Of a stretch of DNA of 64,000 nucleotides, positions 17,522-25,971 are shown piece after piece. The stretch comes from Bacteroidota bacterium (lineage in GTDB: Bacteria > Bacteroidota > Bacteroidia > UBA7662 > JAIXUI01), in assembly GCA_027484125.1 (NCBI GenBank), contig JAIXUI010000009.1:39738-103737 (forward strand), given 5' to 3'. The notes below the pieces were generated by a model. That model did not search any database. It had not been told where the DNA came from and worked only from the letters and a program-made list of their open reading frames with translations. The position numbers and the translations under genes are program-made. Numbering within the stretch: position 1 is the first letter of the stretch; each line of letters opens with the position of its first letter.

Positions 17522-18790
17522 TCAGGAGGCTGTTTTTAGCGCACCCAAACCTGAGCGCTTGAAACGCTCTTCTGCATACAACCGTGTTACCTTGAAATCT
17601 TTTTCTTGGTGCTCAGCCGAAGGCAATTCGTACATAGCATCCAATAAAATAGCTTCGCAAATTGAACGTAAACCTCGCGCGCCTAATTTCAACTCCATGG
17701 CTTTCTCCACAATGAAATCTCTCGCATCGTTTTCTAAAACGAAGTTCACTTGCTCCATTTTGAATAGTTTTTCATACTGTCGGAGCAAGGAGTTGCGTGG
17801 CTCAGTAAGAATTTTAACTAAACTTTCTTTGGTAAGTGGGTTCAAGTGACAAATCACAGGTAGTCGGCCAATCAATTCAGGTATAAGCCCAAAAGTTTTG
17901 ATATCGTTGGCACTTACCAAAGACAAAAGTTGTTCTTTCTGGACTTTGGCGACTTCCTGATTTTTGAGCCCATAACCAATGGCATTGATTTTTACCCTTT
18001 TAGAAATAATCTTATCAATACCATCGAATGCACCACCACAAATAAAGAGGATGTTTTTGGTGTCAATTTGAATGTACTTCTGTTCAGGATGCTTTCTTCC
18101 TCCTTGAGGTGGGACATTCACTACAGTACCCTCGAGCATCTTTAATAAGGCTTGTTGAACTCCCTCACCGGAAACATCTCGTGTGATGGAGGGATTGTCG
18201 CTTTTTCTAGCGATTTTATCAATCTCATCTAAATAAACTATCCCTCTTTCAGCAGCCGCAACGTCATAATCGGCTGCTTGCAATAACCTGGTTAAGATGC
18301 TTTCAACATCTTCACCCACATAACCAGCTTCCGTAAATACGGTCGCGTCTGCGATACAGAAAGGAACTTCCAACTGTTTGGCAATGGTTCTGGCAAGGAG
18401 CGTTTTGCCTGTACCGGTTTCTCCAATTAGGAGAATATTCGACTTTTCAATTTCAACCTCCGACTTTTTATCGTTTGGCTGATTGATTCGTTTAAAATGA
18501 TTGTAAACAGCAACAGAAAGCACTTTTTTCGCTTCTTCTTGACCAATGATGTATTCGTCTAAGTAAGACTTGATTTCCATTGGTTTAAGAACACGCGTTT
18601 TTTTCGAGTTAGAGCTGCTTTTGGGTCGACTATCCTCCGATTCTGAGGAACCTTTTGCATGATCGATGATACTTTTTGCTTGATCTACACAATTGTTGCA
18701 GATGTAAGCATCCATACCCGAAACAAGCATATTGACTTGCTCTTTTTCAAGCCCGCAGAACGAGCATCGTACTTTCTGTTGCTTAGCCAT
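17522..18790 (-). CDS. clpX: ATP-dependent Clp protease ATP-binding subunit ClpX
   Basis: AAA+ unfoldase that recognises and feeds substrates to ClpP. 422 residues: an N-terminal zinc-binding domain with C9, C12, C31 and C34, a linker rich in S and K, Walker A G-E-T-G-T-G-K-T at 123-130, Walker B Y-L-D-E-I-D-K-I, the I-G-Y loop that docks to ClpP (I-N-A-I-G-Y-G), and sensor 2 G-A-R-G-L-R. It follows clpP by only 6 bp, the usual arrangement after tig. Confidence 0.97.
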   Translation of the reverse strand: MAKQQKVRCSFCGLEKEQVNMLVSGMDAYICNNCVDQAKSIIDHAKGSSESEDSRPKSSSNSKKTRVLKPMEIKSYLDEYIIGQEEAKKVLSVAVYNHFKRINQPNDKKSEVEIEKSNILLIGETGTGKTLLARTIAKQLEVPFCIADATVFTEAGYVGEDVESILTRLLQAADYDVAAAERGIVYLDEIDKIARKSDNPSITRDVSGEGVQQALLKMLEGTVVNVPPQGGRKHPEQKYIQIDTKNILFICGGAFDGIDKIISKRVKINAIGYGLKNQEVAKVQKEQLLSLVSANDIKTFGLIPELIGRLPVICHLNPLTKESLVKILTEPRNSLLRQYEKLFKMEQVNFVLENDARDFIVEKAMELKLGARGLRSICEAILLDAMYELPSAEHQEKDFKVTRLYAEERFKRSGLGALKTAS

Positions 18791-18796
18791 TAGGCC

Positions 18797-19477
18797 TTAT
18801 TTTCTACTTGATTTCACGAGAACATCATCAATCATACCGTAGGCTTTGGCCTCTTCTGAGGTCATCCAGTAATCACGATCCGAGTCTTCATGTACCCTTT
18901 CATACGATTGGCCACTGTGGCTGGCGATGATTTCGTAAAGTTCTTTTTTCAACTTTTCAATTTCACGATAGGTGATGGCGATGTCAGAAGCTTGTCCTTG
19001 AGCGCCACCCATAGGCTGATGAATCATCACTCTTGAGTGTCGTAAGGCTGTTCTTTTTCCTGCAGCGCCCGCGCACAACAACACCGCAGCCATAGAAGCT
19101 GCAATTCCTGTACAGATAGTGGCAACGTCAGGATTAATAAATTGCATGGTGTCGTAAATACCTAAACCAGCATAAACAGAACCTCCAGGACTGTTTAGGT
19201 AAATTTGGATATCACGTTGGTTGTCAACAGATTCAAGAAACAAAAGCTGAGCTTGAACGATGTTCGCTACTTCGTCATTGATGGGAACTCCAAGAAAAAT
19301 GATGCGGTCCATCATAAGACGAGAGAAAACGTCCATGGAGGCTACATTCATCGGGCGCTCTTCAATGATATAGGGGGTTAGGTTATAGATACCACTATCT
19401 ATTACACTATCCACTTTCAGGCTGCTGATTCCCTGATGTTTTACAGCAAATTTTTTGAATTCTTTTCCGAAGTCCAT
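18797..19477 (-). CDS. clpP: ATP-dependent Clp protease proteolytic subunit ClpP
   Basis: Serine peptidase that forms the double-heptameric degradation chamber. The 226-residue sequence carries the catalytic triad: S128 in I-A-A-S-M-A-A, H153 in V-M-I-H-Q-P, and D202 in R-D-Y-W-M. The N-terminal 30-35 residues before the family core are longer than the E. coli mature form and probably include a propeptide. Situated between tig (25 bp upstream) and clpX (6 bp downstream). Confidence 0.96.
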   Translation of the reverse strand: MDFGKEFKKFAVKHQGISSLKVDSVIDSGIYNLTPYIIEERPMNVASMDVFSRLMMDRIIFLGVPINDEVANIVQAQLLFLESVDNQRDIQIYLNSPGGSVYAGLGIYDTMQFINPDVATICTGIAASMAAVLLCAGAAGKRTALRHSRVMIHQPMGGAQGQASDIAITYREIEKLKKELYEIIASHSGQSYERVHEDSDRDYWMTSEEAKAYGMIDDVLVKSSRK

Positions 19478-19502
19478 TTTGGAAATTTATTACTAAACGG
19501 GA

Positions 19503-20840
19503 TTAGGCCTCGTTAAGTTTCCTGAATTCTGAAAAGGATATTTCTTGTGAAGGACTGCTTACCAAAGTGTCTAAATGTTCGAGCACTTTATTGAAGCGCA
19601 CTTCGCTGTAAAGTTCTTCTTGTCCGGTTCCATTCTCAAGCTGCTTCAAAGCATATCCTCGAGCTTCTTCATAGGAGAGGTTCAAGCCATACTGAGTGAA
19701 TTGTTCCATGAATTTGCGTGTTGCACGATCTACAATTTCATTGTAGTTCACGGTCAATTCATATTGCTTCATGATTTTATCCATCACTACATCCTGCTTG
19801 ATTTGAGCAGCGTAGTTGGGGAATTCCTGCTCCATCTCTTCTACTTTCACTTTCTTCTCAGCGTGTTTGGTAAAGAATGTCTTGAGGAAGTTCTCCGGAA
19901 TTGGAAAATCGTTGATTTGAAGGATTTCTTTCAAGATATCACTTCTAAAACGATTCAATGATTCATTAACCAGAATAGCATCAATATCTTCTTTAACAGC
20001 AGCTTTGAAACTCTCGTAATCGGTTAAGCCTTTGTCTGGGAAAATTTTAGCGAAAAATTCAGAATTAATTTCAGCTTCACCTTCACGCATGATATTGGTG
20101 AGTGTAAGCTGGAAGTCAGAAGCCAACAATTCATCGCTTGCACTTTCATTGCGAATCATTTTTTTCTGCTCATCTGGAGAGGTGAAGAATTGAGATAGTT
20201 TAACTACATGCTCATAATTCTTTTCTACTCCTGTAAGGGCTTGCTTAAGACTGTCGTCAAGAATTTCATCCAGCTTGAAAGTAGTCATCGAAGGTTGTAA
20301 TTCTTCGAAATCCTCGCCCAATGCTTTCAAACGAATGAAGAGCACGTCGCCAGATGCAGATTTTTCCGGATATGCATCTTCGTAGAAACGCTTACGAAGA
20401 TTGGAAATATGTTCTTCCAAGAATGCGTCATCAGCGAAAATGGCATAACGGGTGACTTGACCTTCAGCAGGCAAAGTAAGATCAAAATCCGGACGTTTAC
20501 CTATTTCGAAAACAAGCTCAACTTTGTCATTCTTCTCTAAATCAACTAGAGGGCTGTCCTCAGCTGGAACAGGATAAGCGAAAATCTGAATGTTGTTTTC
20601 TTTGAGGTAGTTGTCGAGGGATTCCTGAACGAGCTTGTTGACCTCTTCATAAAGAACAGACTGGCCATACATGCGTTTAATCATGCCTATTGGCGCTTGT
20701 CCTTTACGGAAACCAGGAATATTAGCCTGATTTCTATAGTTTTTAAGGGTTTTTTCGACTCTGGGGTTGTAAGTTTCTGGCCCGAAGCTCAAATGAATAC
20801 GGCTTTCGAGCAGACCAATGTTTTGTTCTGTGATGTTCAC
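19503..20840 (-). CDS. tig: Trigger factor (ribosome-associated chaperone/PPIase)
   Basis: Binds the ribosome exit tunnel and holds nascent chains. The ribosome-binding domain signature G-F-R-K-G is seen (I-P-G-F-R-K-G-Q-A-P), followed by a middle PPIase-like domain and a long helical C-terminal domain. I place the start at the GTG at 20840: the protein then begins M-N-I-T-E-Q-N-I, as trigger factors normally do, giving 445 residues. The frame can be extended to a TTG at 20858, but that codon lies only 4 nt from the 3' end of tRNA-Leu and adds six non-conserved residues. First protein gene of the tig-clpP-clpX group and directly behind the tRNA. Confidence 0.92.
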   Translation of the reverse strand: MNITEQNIGLLESRIHLSFGPETYNPRVEKTLKNYRNQANIPGFRKGQAPIGMIKRMYGQSVLYEEVNKLVQESLDNYLKENNIQIFAYPVPAEDSPLVDLEKNDKVELVFEIGKRPDFDLTLPAEGQVTRYAIFADDAFLEEHISNLRKRFYEDAYPEKSASGDVLFIRLKALGEDFEELQPSMTTFKLDEILDDSLKQALTGVEKNYEHVVKLSQFFTSPDEQKKMIRNESASDELLASDFQLTLTNIMREGEAEINSEFFAKIFPDKGLTDYESFKAAVKEDIDAILVNESLNRFRSDILKEILQINDFPIPENFLKTFFTKHAEKKVKVEEMEQEFPNYAAQIKQDVVMDKIMKQYELTVNYNEIVDRATRKFMEQFTQYGLNLSYEEARGYALKQLENGTGQEELYSEVRFNKVLEHLDTLVSSPSQEISFSEFRKLNEA

Positions 20841-20862
20841 GCTGAATCGTTTATCCAAAATG

Positions 20863-20944
20863 TGCGCATGGAGGGACTCGAACCCCCACGCCGTGAGGCA
20901 CCAGATCCTAAGTCTGGCGCGGCTACCAATTACGCCACATGCGC
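20863..20944 (-). tRNA. tRNA-Leu (anticodon UAG)
   Basis: 82 nt on the minus strand. The acceptor stem GCGCATG pairs with CATGCGC, with discriminator A. The anticodon stem-loop CAGACTTAGGATCTG gives anticodon TAG, the T arm contains GGTTCGAGTCC, and there is a long variable arm between them, as expected for class II leucine tRNAs. CCA is not encoded. A TATATTTG element lies 12 nt upstream. The trigger factor GTG begins 22 nt after the 3' end on the same strand. Confidence 0.97.
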
Positions 20945-20956
20945 ATTTTGAGGTTG

Positions 20957-20964
20957 CAAATATA
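20957..20964 (-). promoter_or_regulatory. -7 element TATATTTG for tRNA-Leu (and possibly tig-clpP-clpX)
   Basis: Minus-strand TATATTTG, an exact TAnnTTTG match, ends 12 nt before the first base of tRNA-Leu, so transcription would begin a few bases before the mature tRNA. I find no separate promoter in the 22 nt between the tRNA and tig, so this is the best candidate for the whole operon. -33 match poor. Confidence 0.6.
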
Positions 20965-20989
20965 GTAATTGCATCCTGTTTTTTTGGAA

Positions 20990-22597
20990 TTAAACTCCGT
21001 CTTTTAAAATATTCTGGATACTTTCAGCAGTGAGGGGTTTAGAGATAAAGTTTCGAACACAAGGGTATTGAGAAGCTTTAAGCCTATCGCTTGGATCGAT
21101 AGACGAAGATAGCATATATACTACACTTCGTAAATTTAGTTTCACAAAAGCATCCAAAAATTCCCAACCATTCATTACTGGCATGTTAATATCAAGCAAG
21201 ATAATGTCTGGGATGTTGTCAGGATTGTCTTTTAAATAAGTCAGCGCCTTAGCCGCTTCGTTAAAATCAATCAACTTAACATTGGAGTCAGTATTCTGGA
21301 TTATCTTCCTATTGATGAAGTTGACAATCTTGTCATCATCGATAAGAATGATAGAATCTGGTCGTTTAAATAATGAAGCTTCAGCCACAAAGTTGATTGA
21401 GGAGTTCTTGAGTTCCCTCAAAGATACTAGATTGTTCAATTCTTTAACAACACTATCTAATTCATTTGAAGCACTCTTCAGTTTTTCTACAATTCCTTCA
21501 CCACCATCGATGACATCATATTGTTTTTCAATAAGATTGATCAGTCCAAGTATGCTGGTAAGGGGTGCTCTTACTTTGTGTGAAGTTACAAATGCATACT
21601 CTTGTAATTGGGTATTCTTTGTTTCGAGTTCGTTTTGATAGGTTTTTCGATCGGTAATATCCGACTCTATCACTAAGAATTTTAGTTTCCCAAATCTGGC
21701 TTTTGTATCAGCTTTCAGTGGAATGATGGTTCTGTCAGTAAAGAAAACATTTCCATCAGAGGATGATCCCTTAACCTCTCCACGCCAAACATTTCCTTTC
21801 GCACAAGAGTACCATGCTTGATTAGTGTTTAAAGGATCATTGTTTTGTCTTTGGTTTTCCAGTAGATTAAACCCTCTGGATTGACCTTTGGTAAGCCCGT
21901 ATTTTTTAATAAAGTTATCATTGGCTTCCATGAGGCTTCCATCTTCTTCTGTGAATATGGTTAATGTGGCTACTGATACGGCTTCTTCAAACTCATTCAG
22001 TTTCTCATACTCAAATTTTAGCCTTCTTAAAGCTGGTCTTCCTATCGTAAGGACCAAAATCAACGAAAGTGCAATAGCGAAGATGTTGAAGGTTAAATCT
22101 AATTGGCTTATCAAATTGACGTCTTTACTCAATTGATTTCCAAATTGTATAAAGAGAATCTGGTTGTTGTTTAAAAAATCTTCACTTAACCGGTTGAGGG
22201 TAGTTACATTCAATTTCGCCTTGTTTCTCACTTTGTTGTAAGACTCAAGAAAGTCGAAAAGCTGTTGATAGCTTAACTTGGCGTTTTTAAAGTTGGATTT
22301 GAAATAATCTTGTTCTGTAGGATCTACAAATATCGTTCTACCTACCGCTTCTATTCGAAAATTGTTGAGTGTTAGTTCGGTTAAAACAGAGTCGGGTACC
22401 GCTTGAAAGCCCTTATTGGTATTGCCAAGAAGAAGATTGACCCGATGAAGAAGGGTTTTTTGATTATTGATGTGGAATAATACTGGTAAGTGGCGGTTGT
22501 AATCATCTGCCAGTTTCCACTGGATGATGTAGGAAGCACTGAGTACCGCGAAAAGGGCAATCAGCATCACAAAGTAAAACCGCCTAAATAAATTCAT
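20990..22597 (-). CDS. Membrane PAS-DHp-receiver protein lacking a histidine-kinase ATPase domain
   Basis: 535 residues. A membrane span at about 7-27 and another at 170-190 enclose a helical periplasmic sensor. A PAS domain (about 205-315, with T-I-F-T-E-E-D-G-S and F-L-V-I-E-S-D-I-T-D-R-K) leads to a DHp-like helix F-V-T-S-H-K-V-R-A-P-L-T-S-I with candidate phospho-acceptor H340. After about 55 more helical residues comes a receiver domain: acidic pocket D420-D421, phospho-acceptor D469 in I-L-L-D-I-N-M-P, T/S switch M-L-S-S-S, and K520 in F-I-S-K-P-L. No N, G1 or G2 ATPase box lies between DHp and receiver. The frame is intact, so this is a real architecture in this sequence, not a frameshift. 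Third gene after namZ and fmt. Confidence 0.85.
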   Translation of the reverse strand: MNLFRRFYFVMLIALFAVLSASYIIQWKLADDYNRHLPVLFHINNQKTLLHRVNLLLGNTNKGFQAVPDSVLTELTLNNFRIEAVGRTIFVDPTEQDYFKSNFKNAKLSYQQLFDFLESYNKVRNKAKLNVTTLNRLSEDFLNNNQILFIQFGNQLSKDVNLISQLDLTFNIFAIALSLILVLTIGRPALRRLKFEYEKLNEFEEAVSVATLTIFTEEDGSLMEANDNFIKKYGLTKGQSRGFNLLENQRQNNDPLNTNQAWYSCAKGNVWRGEVKGSSSDGNVFFTDRTIIPLKADTKARFGKLKFLVIESDITDRKTYQNELETKNTQLQEYAFVTSHKVRAPLTSILGLINLIEKQYDVIDGGEGIVEKLKSASNELDSVVKELNNLVSLRELKNSSINFVAEASLFKRPDSIILIDDDKIVNFINRKIIQNTDSNVKLIDFNEAAKALTYLKDNPDNIPDIILLDINMPVMNGWEFLDAFVKLNLRSVVYMLSSSIDPSDRLKASQYPCVRNFISKPLTAESIQNILKDGV

Positions 22598-22619
22598 AGT
22601 TCAATGCAAACTTACTGCC

Positions 22620-23558
22620 TCATGGCGCTTCATCAATCTGGGTTAACTTGTTTACATCGAATCCTCGAAGGAATGCGTCGATTGGAAGCCGTTTTTTCCC
22701 TTCTGCTTGTATTTCCAACACTTCAATCCACCCTGTTTTCATTTTTATAAACATTTGGTTTTTGGTGCTTTCGATAGTTCCGGCAGGCTGATGGTTGTTT
22801 TTGTTTTCTGCAATTCTAGCTTTGAAAAGCTTGAATGTAAGGTTATTGGCTTTAAACCATGCAGAAGGGTAAGGACTAAGTCCGCGTACGAGGTTGACCG
22901 CCTCTTCGTCAGTGAGGTTTGAAGGCATAATCCTGGTGTTCAGCTTAGTCAACTTTGGGGCATGACTCACCTTCGATTCATCTTGAGGGAATGGCTGGAG
23001 GTTATTAGAGGCTAACCCTTGAAGCGTTTTTAGCAGTAGTTCTGCACCTTGAAGACTCATTTTATCGTGCAAGGCGCCTGCGTCGTCTTCAGGAAGAATG
23101 TTAATTTCTTCCTGAAGCAATAAATCTCCCGTATCTATTTCATGTTGAAGAAAGAAGGTAGTAATTCCGGTTATTCTTTCCCCCCGGATGATGGCCCAAT
23201 TGATGGGTGCTGCCCCTCGGTAAGCTGGAAGCAAAGAACCATGTAAGTTGATGGAGCCTAAAGGTGGCATATTCCAAACTACTTCCGGCAACATCCTAAA
23301 GGCCACTATAACGAATAGGTCTGCTTGATAGAATTTTAGTTGTAATAGGAATTCAGGATCTTTAAGCCTGAAAGGTTCTAGTACTGGGATGTTATTGGCT
23401 ATTGCGAATTCCTTAACCGGACATTGATTAAGCTTTTGACCTCTTCCGGATGGTTTATCAGGGGTGGTTACAATCACCACAGGGGTAAAGCCATTTTTGC
23501 AAAGTAATTCAAGGCTGGGAACGGCAAAGGCCGGTGTACCCATGAAGGCTATTTTCAT
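22620..23558 (-). CDS. fmt: Methionyl-tRNA formyltransferase
   Basis: Formylates initiator Met-tRNA using 10-formyl-tetrahydrofolate. 312 residues with catalytic N104, H106 (S-I-N-L-H-G-S-L-L-P) and D142 (E-I-D-T-G-D-L-L), the start K-I-A-F-M-G-T-P-A-F-A-V-P, and the C-terminal OB-like tRNA-binding domain (Y-P-S-A-W-F). The gene begins 3 bp after the namZ stop and ends 22 bp before the PAS-DHp-REC start. def and other initiation genes are not adjacent. Confidence 0.96.
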   Translation of the reverse strand: MKIAFMGTPAFAVPSLELLCKNGFTPVVIVTTPDKPSGRGQKLNQCPVKEFAIANNIPVLEPFRLKDPEFLLQLKFYQADLFVIVAFRMLPEVVWNMPPLGSINLHGSLLPAYRGAAPINWAIIRGERITGITTFFLQHEIDTGDLLLQEEINILPEDDAGALHDKMSLQGAELLLKTLQGLASNNLQPFPQDESKVSHAPKLTKLNTRIMPSNLTDEEAVNLVRGLSPYPSAWFKANNLTFKLFKARIAENKNNHQPAGTIESTKNQMFIKMKTGWIEVLEIQAEGKKRLPIDAFLRGFDVNKLTQIDEAP

Positions 23559-23561
23559 TGC

Positions 23562-24767
23562 TTAGGGAAGGTCTGGGTAAAGCAGGTAGGTTTTACGTTG
23601 TTTTTTGAAATTGGTGACTCCAGCTTGCCATTTTTTCCGGATCTCTTTTTCGGATAATCCGGATAGGATATCTTTTCTAAGCGCTGACGTTCCTGCAAGT
23701 TTATCGAAGAAGTTGTTGAAAAAGTCTTTTTTACCAGTCTTACTATACTGTTTGTAGCATTGAATCAGGGGGATGAGATCAATTTTCTTTCTGGAAAAGA
23801 GGTTTTTTTCTGAAACATGTGCATAGCTAAACCCTCTACAATCCTGATTCAGCATTGGAGGATTCTCAGCTTTTCCCGGTATTCTTTGAGGCCTGAATTT
23901 AATATTACCACCACTAAACCAACTGGCACCGTAAAGTTGAAATGGCGTAGGAGTACCTCTTCCAATGCTTACGGGTGTTCCTTCCATGAAGCAAAGGCCA
24001 GGATAAAGTAGAATTGATTTTGGATTTGGAAGGTTAGGGGAGGGAGGAATCGGAAGTTGGTAAGGTTGCGTTCGAACCCAGTTTTGACAAGGAATGACAG
24101 TTAATTTGCACTTTACCTGCTTGCTAAGCCATTTTTCACCATTGATCATGCCAGCCAGTTCCCCCAAGGTCATACCGTGAACAATTGGGATAGGATGAAG
24201 GCCAACAAAAGAACGAAGTGAATCTTCTAAAATGGGGCCATCTACGTAATGTCCGTTGGGGTTAGGTCGATCAAGCAGTAGTAACGGAATACCTTTTTCT
24301 GCACATGCTTCCATCACGTAGTGGAGTGTAGATAAGTAGGTGTAAAATCGGCAACCTACATCTTGAATATCGAAGATGACTAGGTCAATTCCGGAGAGTT
24401 GTTCAGGTTTTGGTTTGTAATTTTTGCCGTACAAAGAGACTACTTCCAGTCCAGTGGAAGGGTCTTTTCCACTTTTTATCGCAGCTCCGGCTTCTGCTTC
24501 TCCCCGAAAGCCATGTTCTGGGGCGAAGATTCGCACTATATCGAATGACTTTCTTAAAGTATCCACCAAATGAGTGCTGCCAATGACCGAAGTTGGATTC
24601 ACAACCAGTCCTAGTTTCTTGCCTTTTAAAAGCGGGAAGTAGCGTTCCGTTTGTTGTGCGCCTGTTTTTTGAGCATTAGCTTGAGCACAAAAAAGCAAGA
24701 GCAACAGATAGTAGGTAACTTTGACAGGGATGTTGAAGTTGAAGAACCTAAACTGGTTGGTATTCAT
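23562..24767 (-). CDS. namZ: NamZ-type exo-beta-N-acetylmuramidase (DUF1343)
   Basis: The DUF1343 family includes NamZ, which releases terminal N-acetylmuramic acid from peptidoglycan fragments for cell-wall recycling. The conserved F-A-P-E-H-G-F-R-G (catalytic Glu/His in NamZ) is near residue 86, followed by F-D-I-Q-D-V-G-C-R-F-Y-T-Y, L-D-R-P-N-P-N-G and Y-P-G-L-C-F-M-E-G-T. The ATG at 24767 yields 401 residues with a signal peptide (basic/aromatic n-region, then Y-Y-L-L-L-L-L-F-C-A-Q-A-N-A). The frame stays open further upstream, but those residues lack signal-peptide or family character. The 5' end overlaps the divergent permease gene. Confidence 0.88.
   Translation of the reverse strand: MNTNQFRFFNFNIPVKVTYYLLLLLFCAQANAQKTGAQQTERYFPLLKGKKLGLVVNPTSVIGSTHLVDTLRKSFDIVRIFAPEHGFRGEAEAGAAIKSGKDPSTGLEVVSLYGKNYKPKPEQLSGIDLVIFDIQDVGCRFYTYLSTLHYVMEACAEKGIPLLLLDRPNPNGHYVDGPILEDSLRSFVGLHPIPIVHGMTLGELAGMINGEKWLSKQVKCKLTVIPCQNWVRTQPYQLPIPPSPNLPNPKSILLYPGLCFMEGTPVSIGRGTPTPFQLYGASWFSGGNIKFRPQRIPGKAENPPMLNQDCRGFSYAHVSEKNLFSRKKIDLIPLIQCYKQYSKTGKKDFFNNFFDKLAGTSALRKDILSGLSEKEIRKKWQAGVTNFKKQRKTYLLYPDLP
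24716..24723 (+). promoter_or_regulatory. -7 element TAACTTTG upstream of the FtsX-type permease
   Basis: TAACTTTG matches TAnnTTTG exactly and lies 6 nt before the ATG at 24730. It falls inside the 5' part of namZ on the other strand. It supports the start at 24730 over the ATG at 24766 and predicts a near-leaderless mRNA. Confidence 0.5.
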
Positions 24768-25971
24768 GACCGGTAGGATGGGAGTTTCTGGTAATCGGGG
24801 CTTCTCTTCCGGAATGGTAAGAATTGCTGGTGGAGCAATTGCGCTAGCGGTGGTAATTCTGGTTTTGACCAGGTCCATCATCAACGGTTTTCAGGAAGTG
24901 ATTCCCGACAAAATTAAGGTTCTATGGGGCGATGTTCAATGTGTGCGTTTAGATTTAGAAAATGGCCTAGAAAGTGCCGAAATCAGGGCTGATGAATTGA
25001 ATTTTGAAGCACTTCAAAAAATCCCTGGCATACGCTCTGTCAATCAGTTTGTTACAAAAGCAGCTATCGCTAAAACAGCGCAAGAATTTGAAGGAGTAGT
25101 TTGGATGGGAATGGACAAGCCGGAAGCTTTTTTCTACCAAGCTAACTTTTTAAAATCCGGACGCCTTCCTCGTTTTAGTGCATCAGGAGAAGCTTCCTCG
25201 GAAGTGATGATTTCAACCCGTTTAGCCAAACGACTAAGGTTAAAAATTGGGGATAAATTGCCTTTGTATGTGGTTCAAAACCCTCCTAGAGCTAGAGCAG
25301 TAGTCATTACCGGCTTCTATGCTTCCGGCTTAGAGTCGGAGTTGGGACGTGAAATTGTATATGGAGATATCAAGTCGGTTTTGAAATTGAATAAGTGGGG
25401 ACCTGGAAGTTTTGGGGGTATCAAGATTCAAGTTGACGAGAACACCAGCAGTTTGAAGGTGATGCAGTCGATTAAAAAATTGGCAGGTCCTGACATTGAA
25501 GTGTTGAACTACGAATCCAGATTTCCTAATCTGCTAAACTGGTTGAACCTATTTGAAGTTAACGAGCAGGTTTTGATGCTGGTTTTATTAGCAGTGGTGG
25601 GCATCAATATACTATCTGCTTTGCTGGTGTTGATAGTGGAGCGAACCAGGCTTGCTGCTTTATTGAATGTATTAGGAGCAGCACCATCTGAGGTTCGTAA
25701 ATTGTTTATCAGCTTTGGAATGCGTCTTGTGCTAACGGGATTGTTAATCGGCAATTTGGTAGCTGCTGCCCTCTATTTCATCCAAAAACAATACAGCCTC
25801 GTCCAATTGGACGAGGCTGTTTATTATGTTTCCGCTATTCCTTTGAAGATTTCTCTTCAAGAGTGGGCTTGGTTAAATTTTTGGATGACTTTGGTTTCGT
25901 TTTTAGTAATCCTAATACCAACCATTCTTATTCAACGTATCAAGCCTGCTGCTGCGCTTCGCTTCTCATAG
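24730..25971 (+). CDS. ABC transporter permease, FtsX/LolC-E family
   Basis: 413 residues from the ATG at 24730. One span near residues 33-53 ([14 protein letters not shown]), a large periplasmic MacB-like domain to about 265, and three C-terminal spans making an FtsX-like domain (about 275-410; [14 protein letters not shown] is the usual coupling-helix region). In Bacteroidota this family is usually annotated as LolC/LolE-like lipoprotein release or FtsX-like permease; no ATPase gene is adjacent. The N-terminal [11 protein letters not shown] segment matches the cytoplasmic tail seen in relatives, favouring the longer start. The stop TAG directly abuts the convergent scoB stop. Confidence 0.83.
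   Translation: MLKLKNLNWLVFMTGRMGVSGNRGFSSGMVRIAGGAIALAVVILVLTRSIINGFQEVIPDKIKVLWGDVQCVRLDLENGLESAEIRADELNFEALQKIPGIRSVNQFVTKAAIAKTAQEFEGVVWMGMDKPEAFFYQANFLKSGRLPRFSASGEASSEVMISTRLAKRLRLKIGDKLPLYVVQNPPRARAVVITGFYASGLESELGREIVYGDIKSVLKLNKWGPGSFGGIKIQVDENTSSLKVMQSIKKLAGPDIEVLNYESRFPNLLNWLNLFEVNEQVLMLVLLAVVGINILSALLVLIVERTRLAALLNVLGAAPSEVRKLFISFGMRLVLTGLLIGNLVAAALYFIQKQYSLVQLDEAVYYVSAIPLKISLQEWAWLNFWMTLVSFLVILIPTILIQRIKPAAALRFS
25793..25820. terminator. Perfect 28-bp palindrome inside the permease gene; possible terminator for scoAB
   Basis: Every base from 25793 to 25820 pairs across the centre (12-bp stem around aatt). On the minus strand, 146 nt past the scoB stop, the hairpin is followed by ATTGTTTTT, a reasonable U-tract. 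On the plus strand it is within translated sequence (encoding [10 protein letters not shown]). scoB and the permease gene overlap at their stops, so no intergenic terminator can exist. Function inferred. Confidence 0.5.

Noticed and set aside
20697-21033. Two plus-strand reading frames crossing the tRNA-Leu gene, one with a W-R-D-S-N-P-H type peptide
   Set aside because: They are translations of the tRNA complement and of the ends of its neighbours, a known source of spurious proteins.
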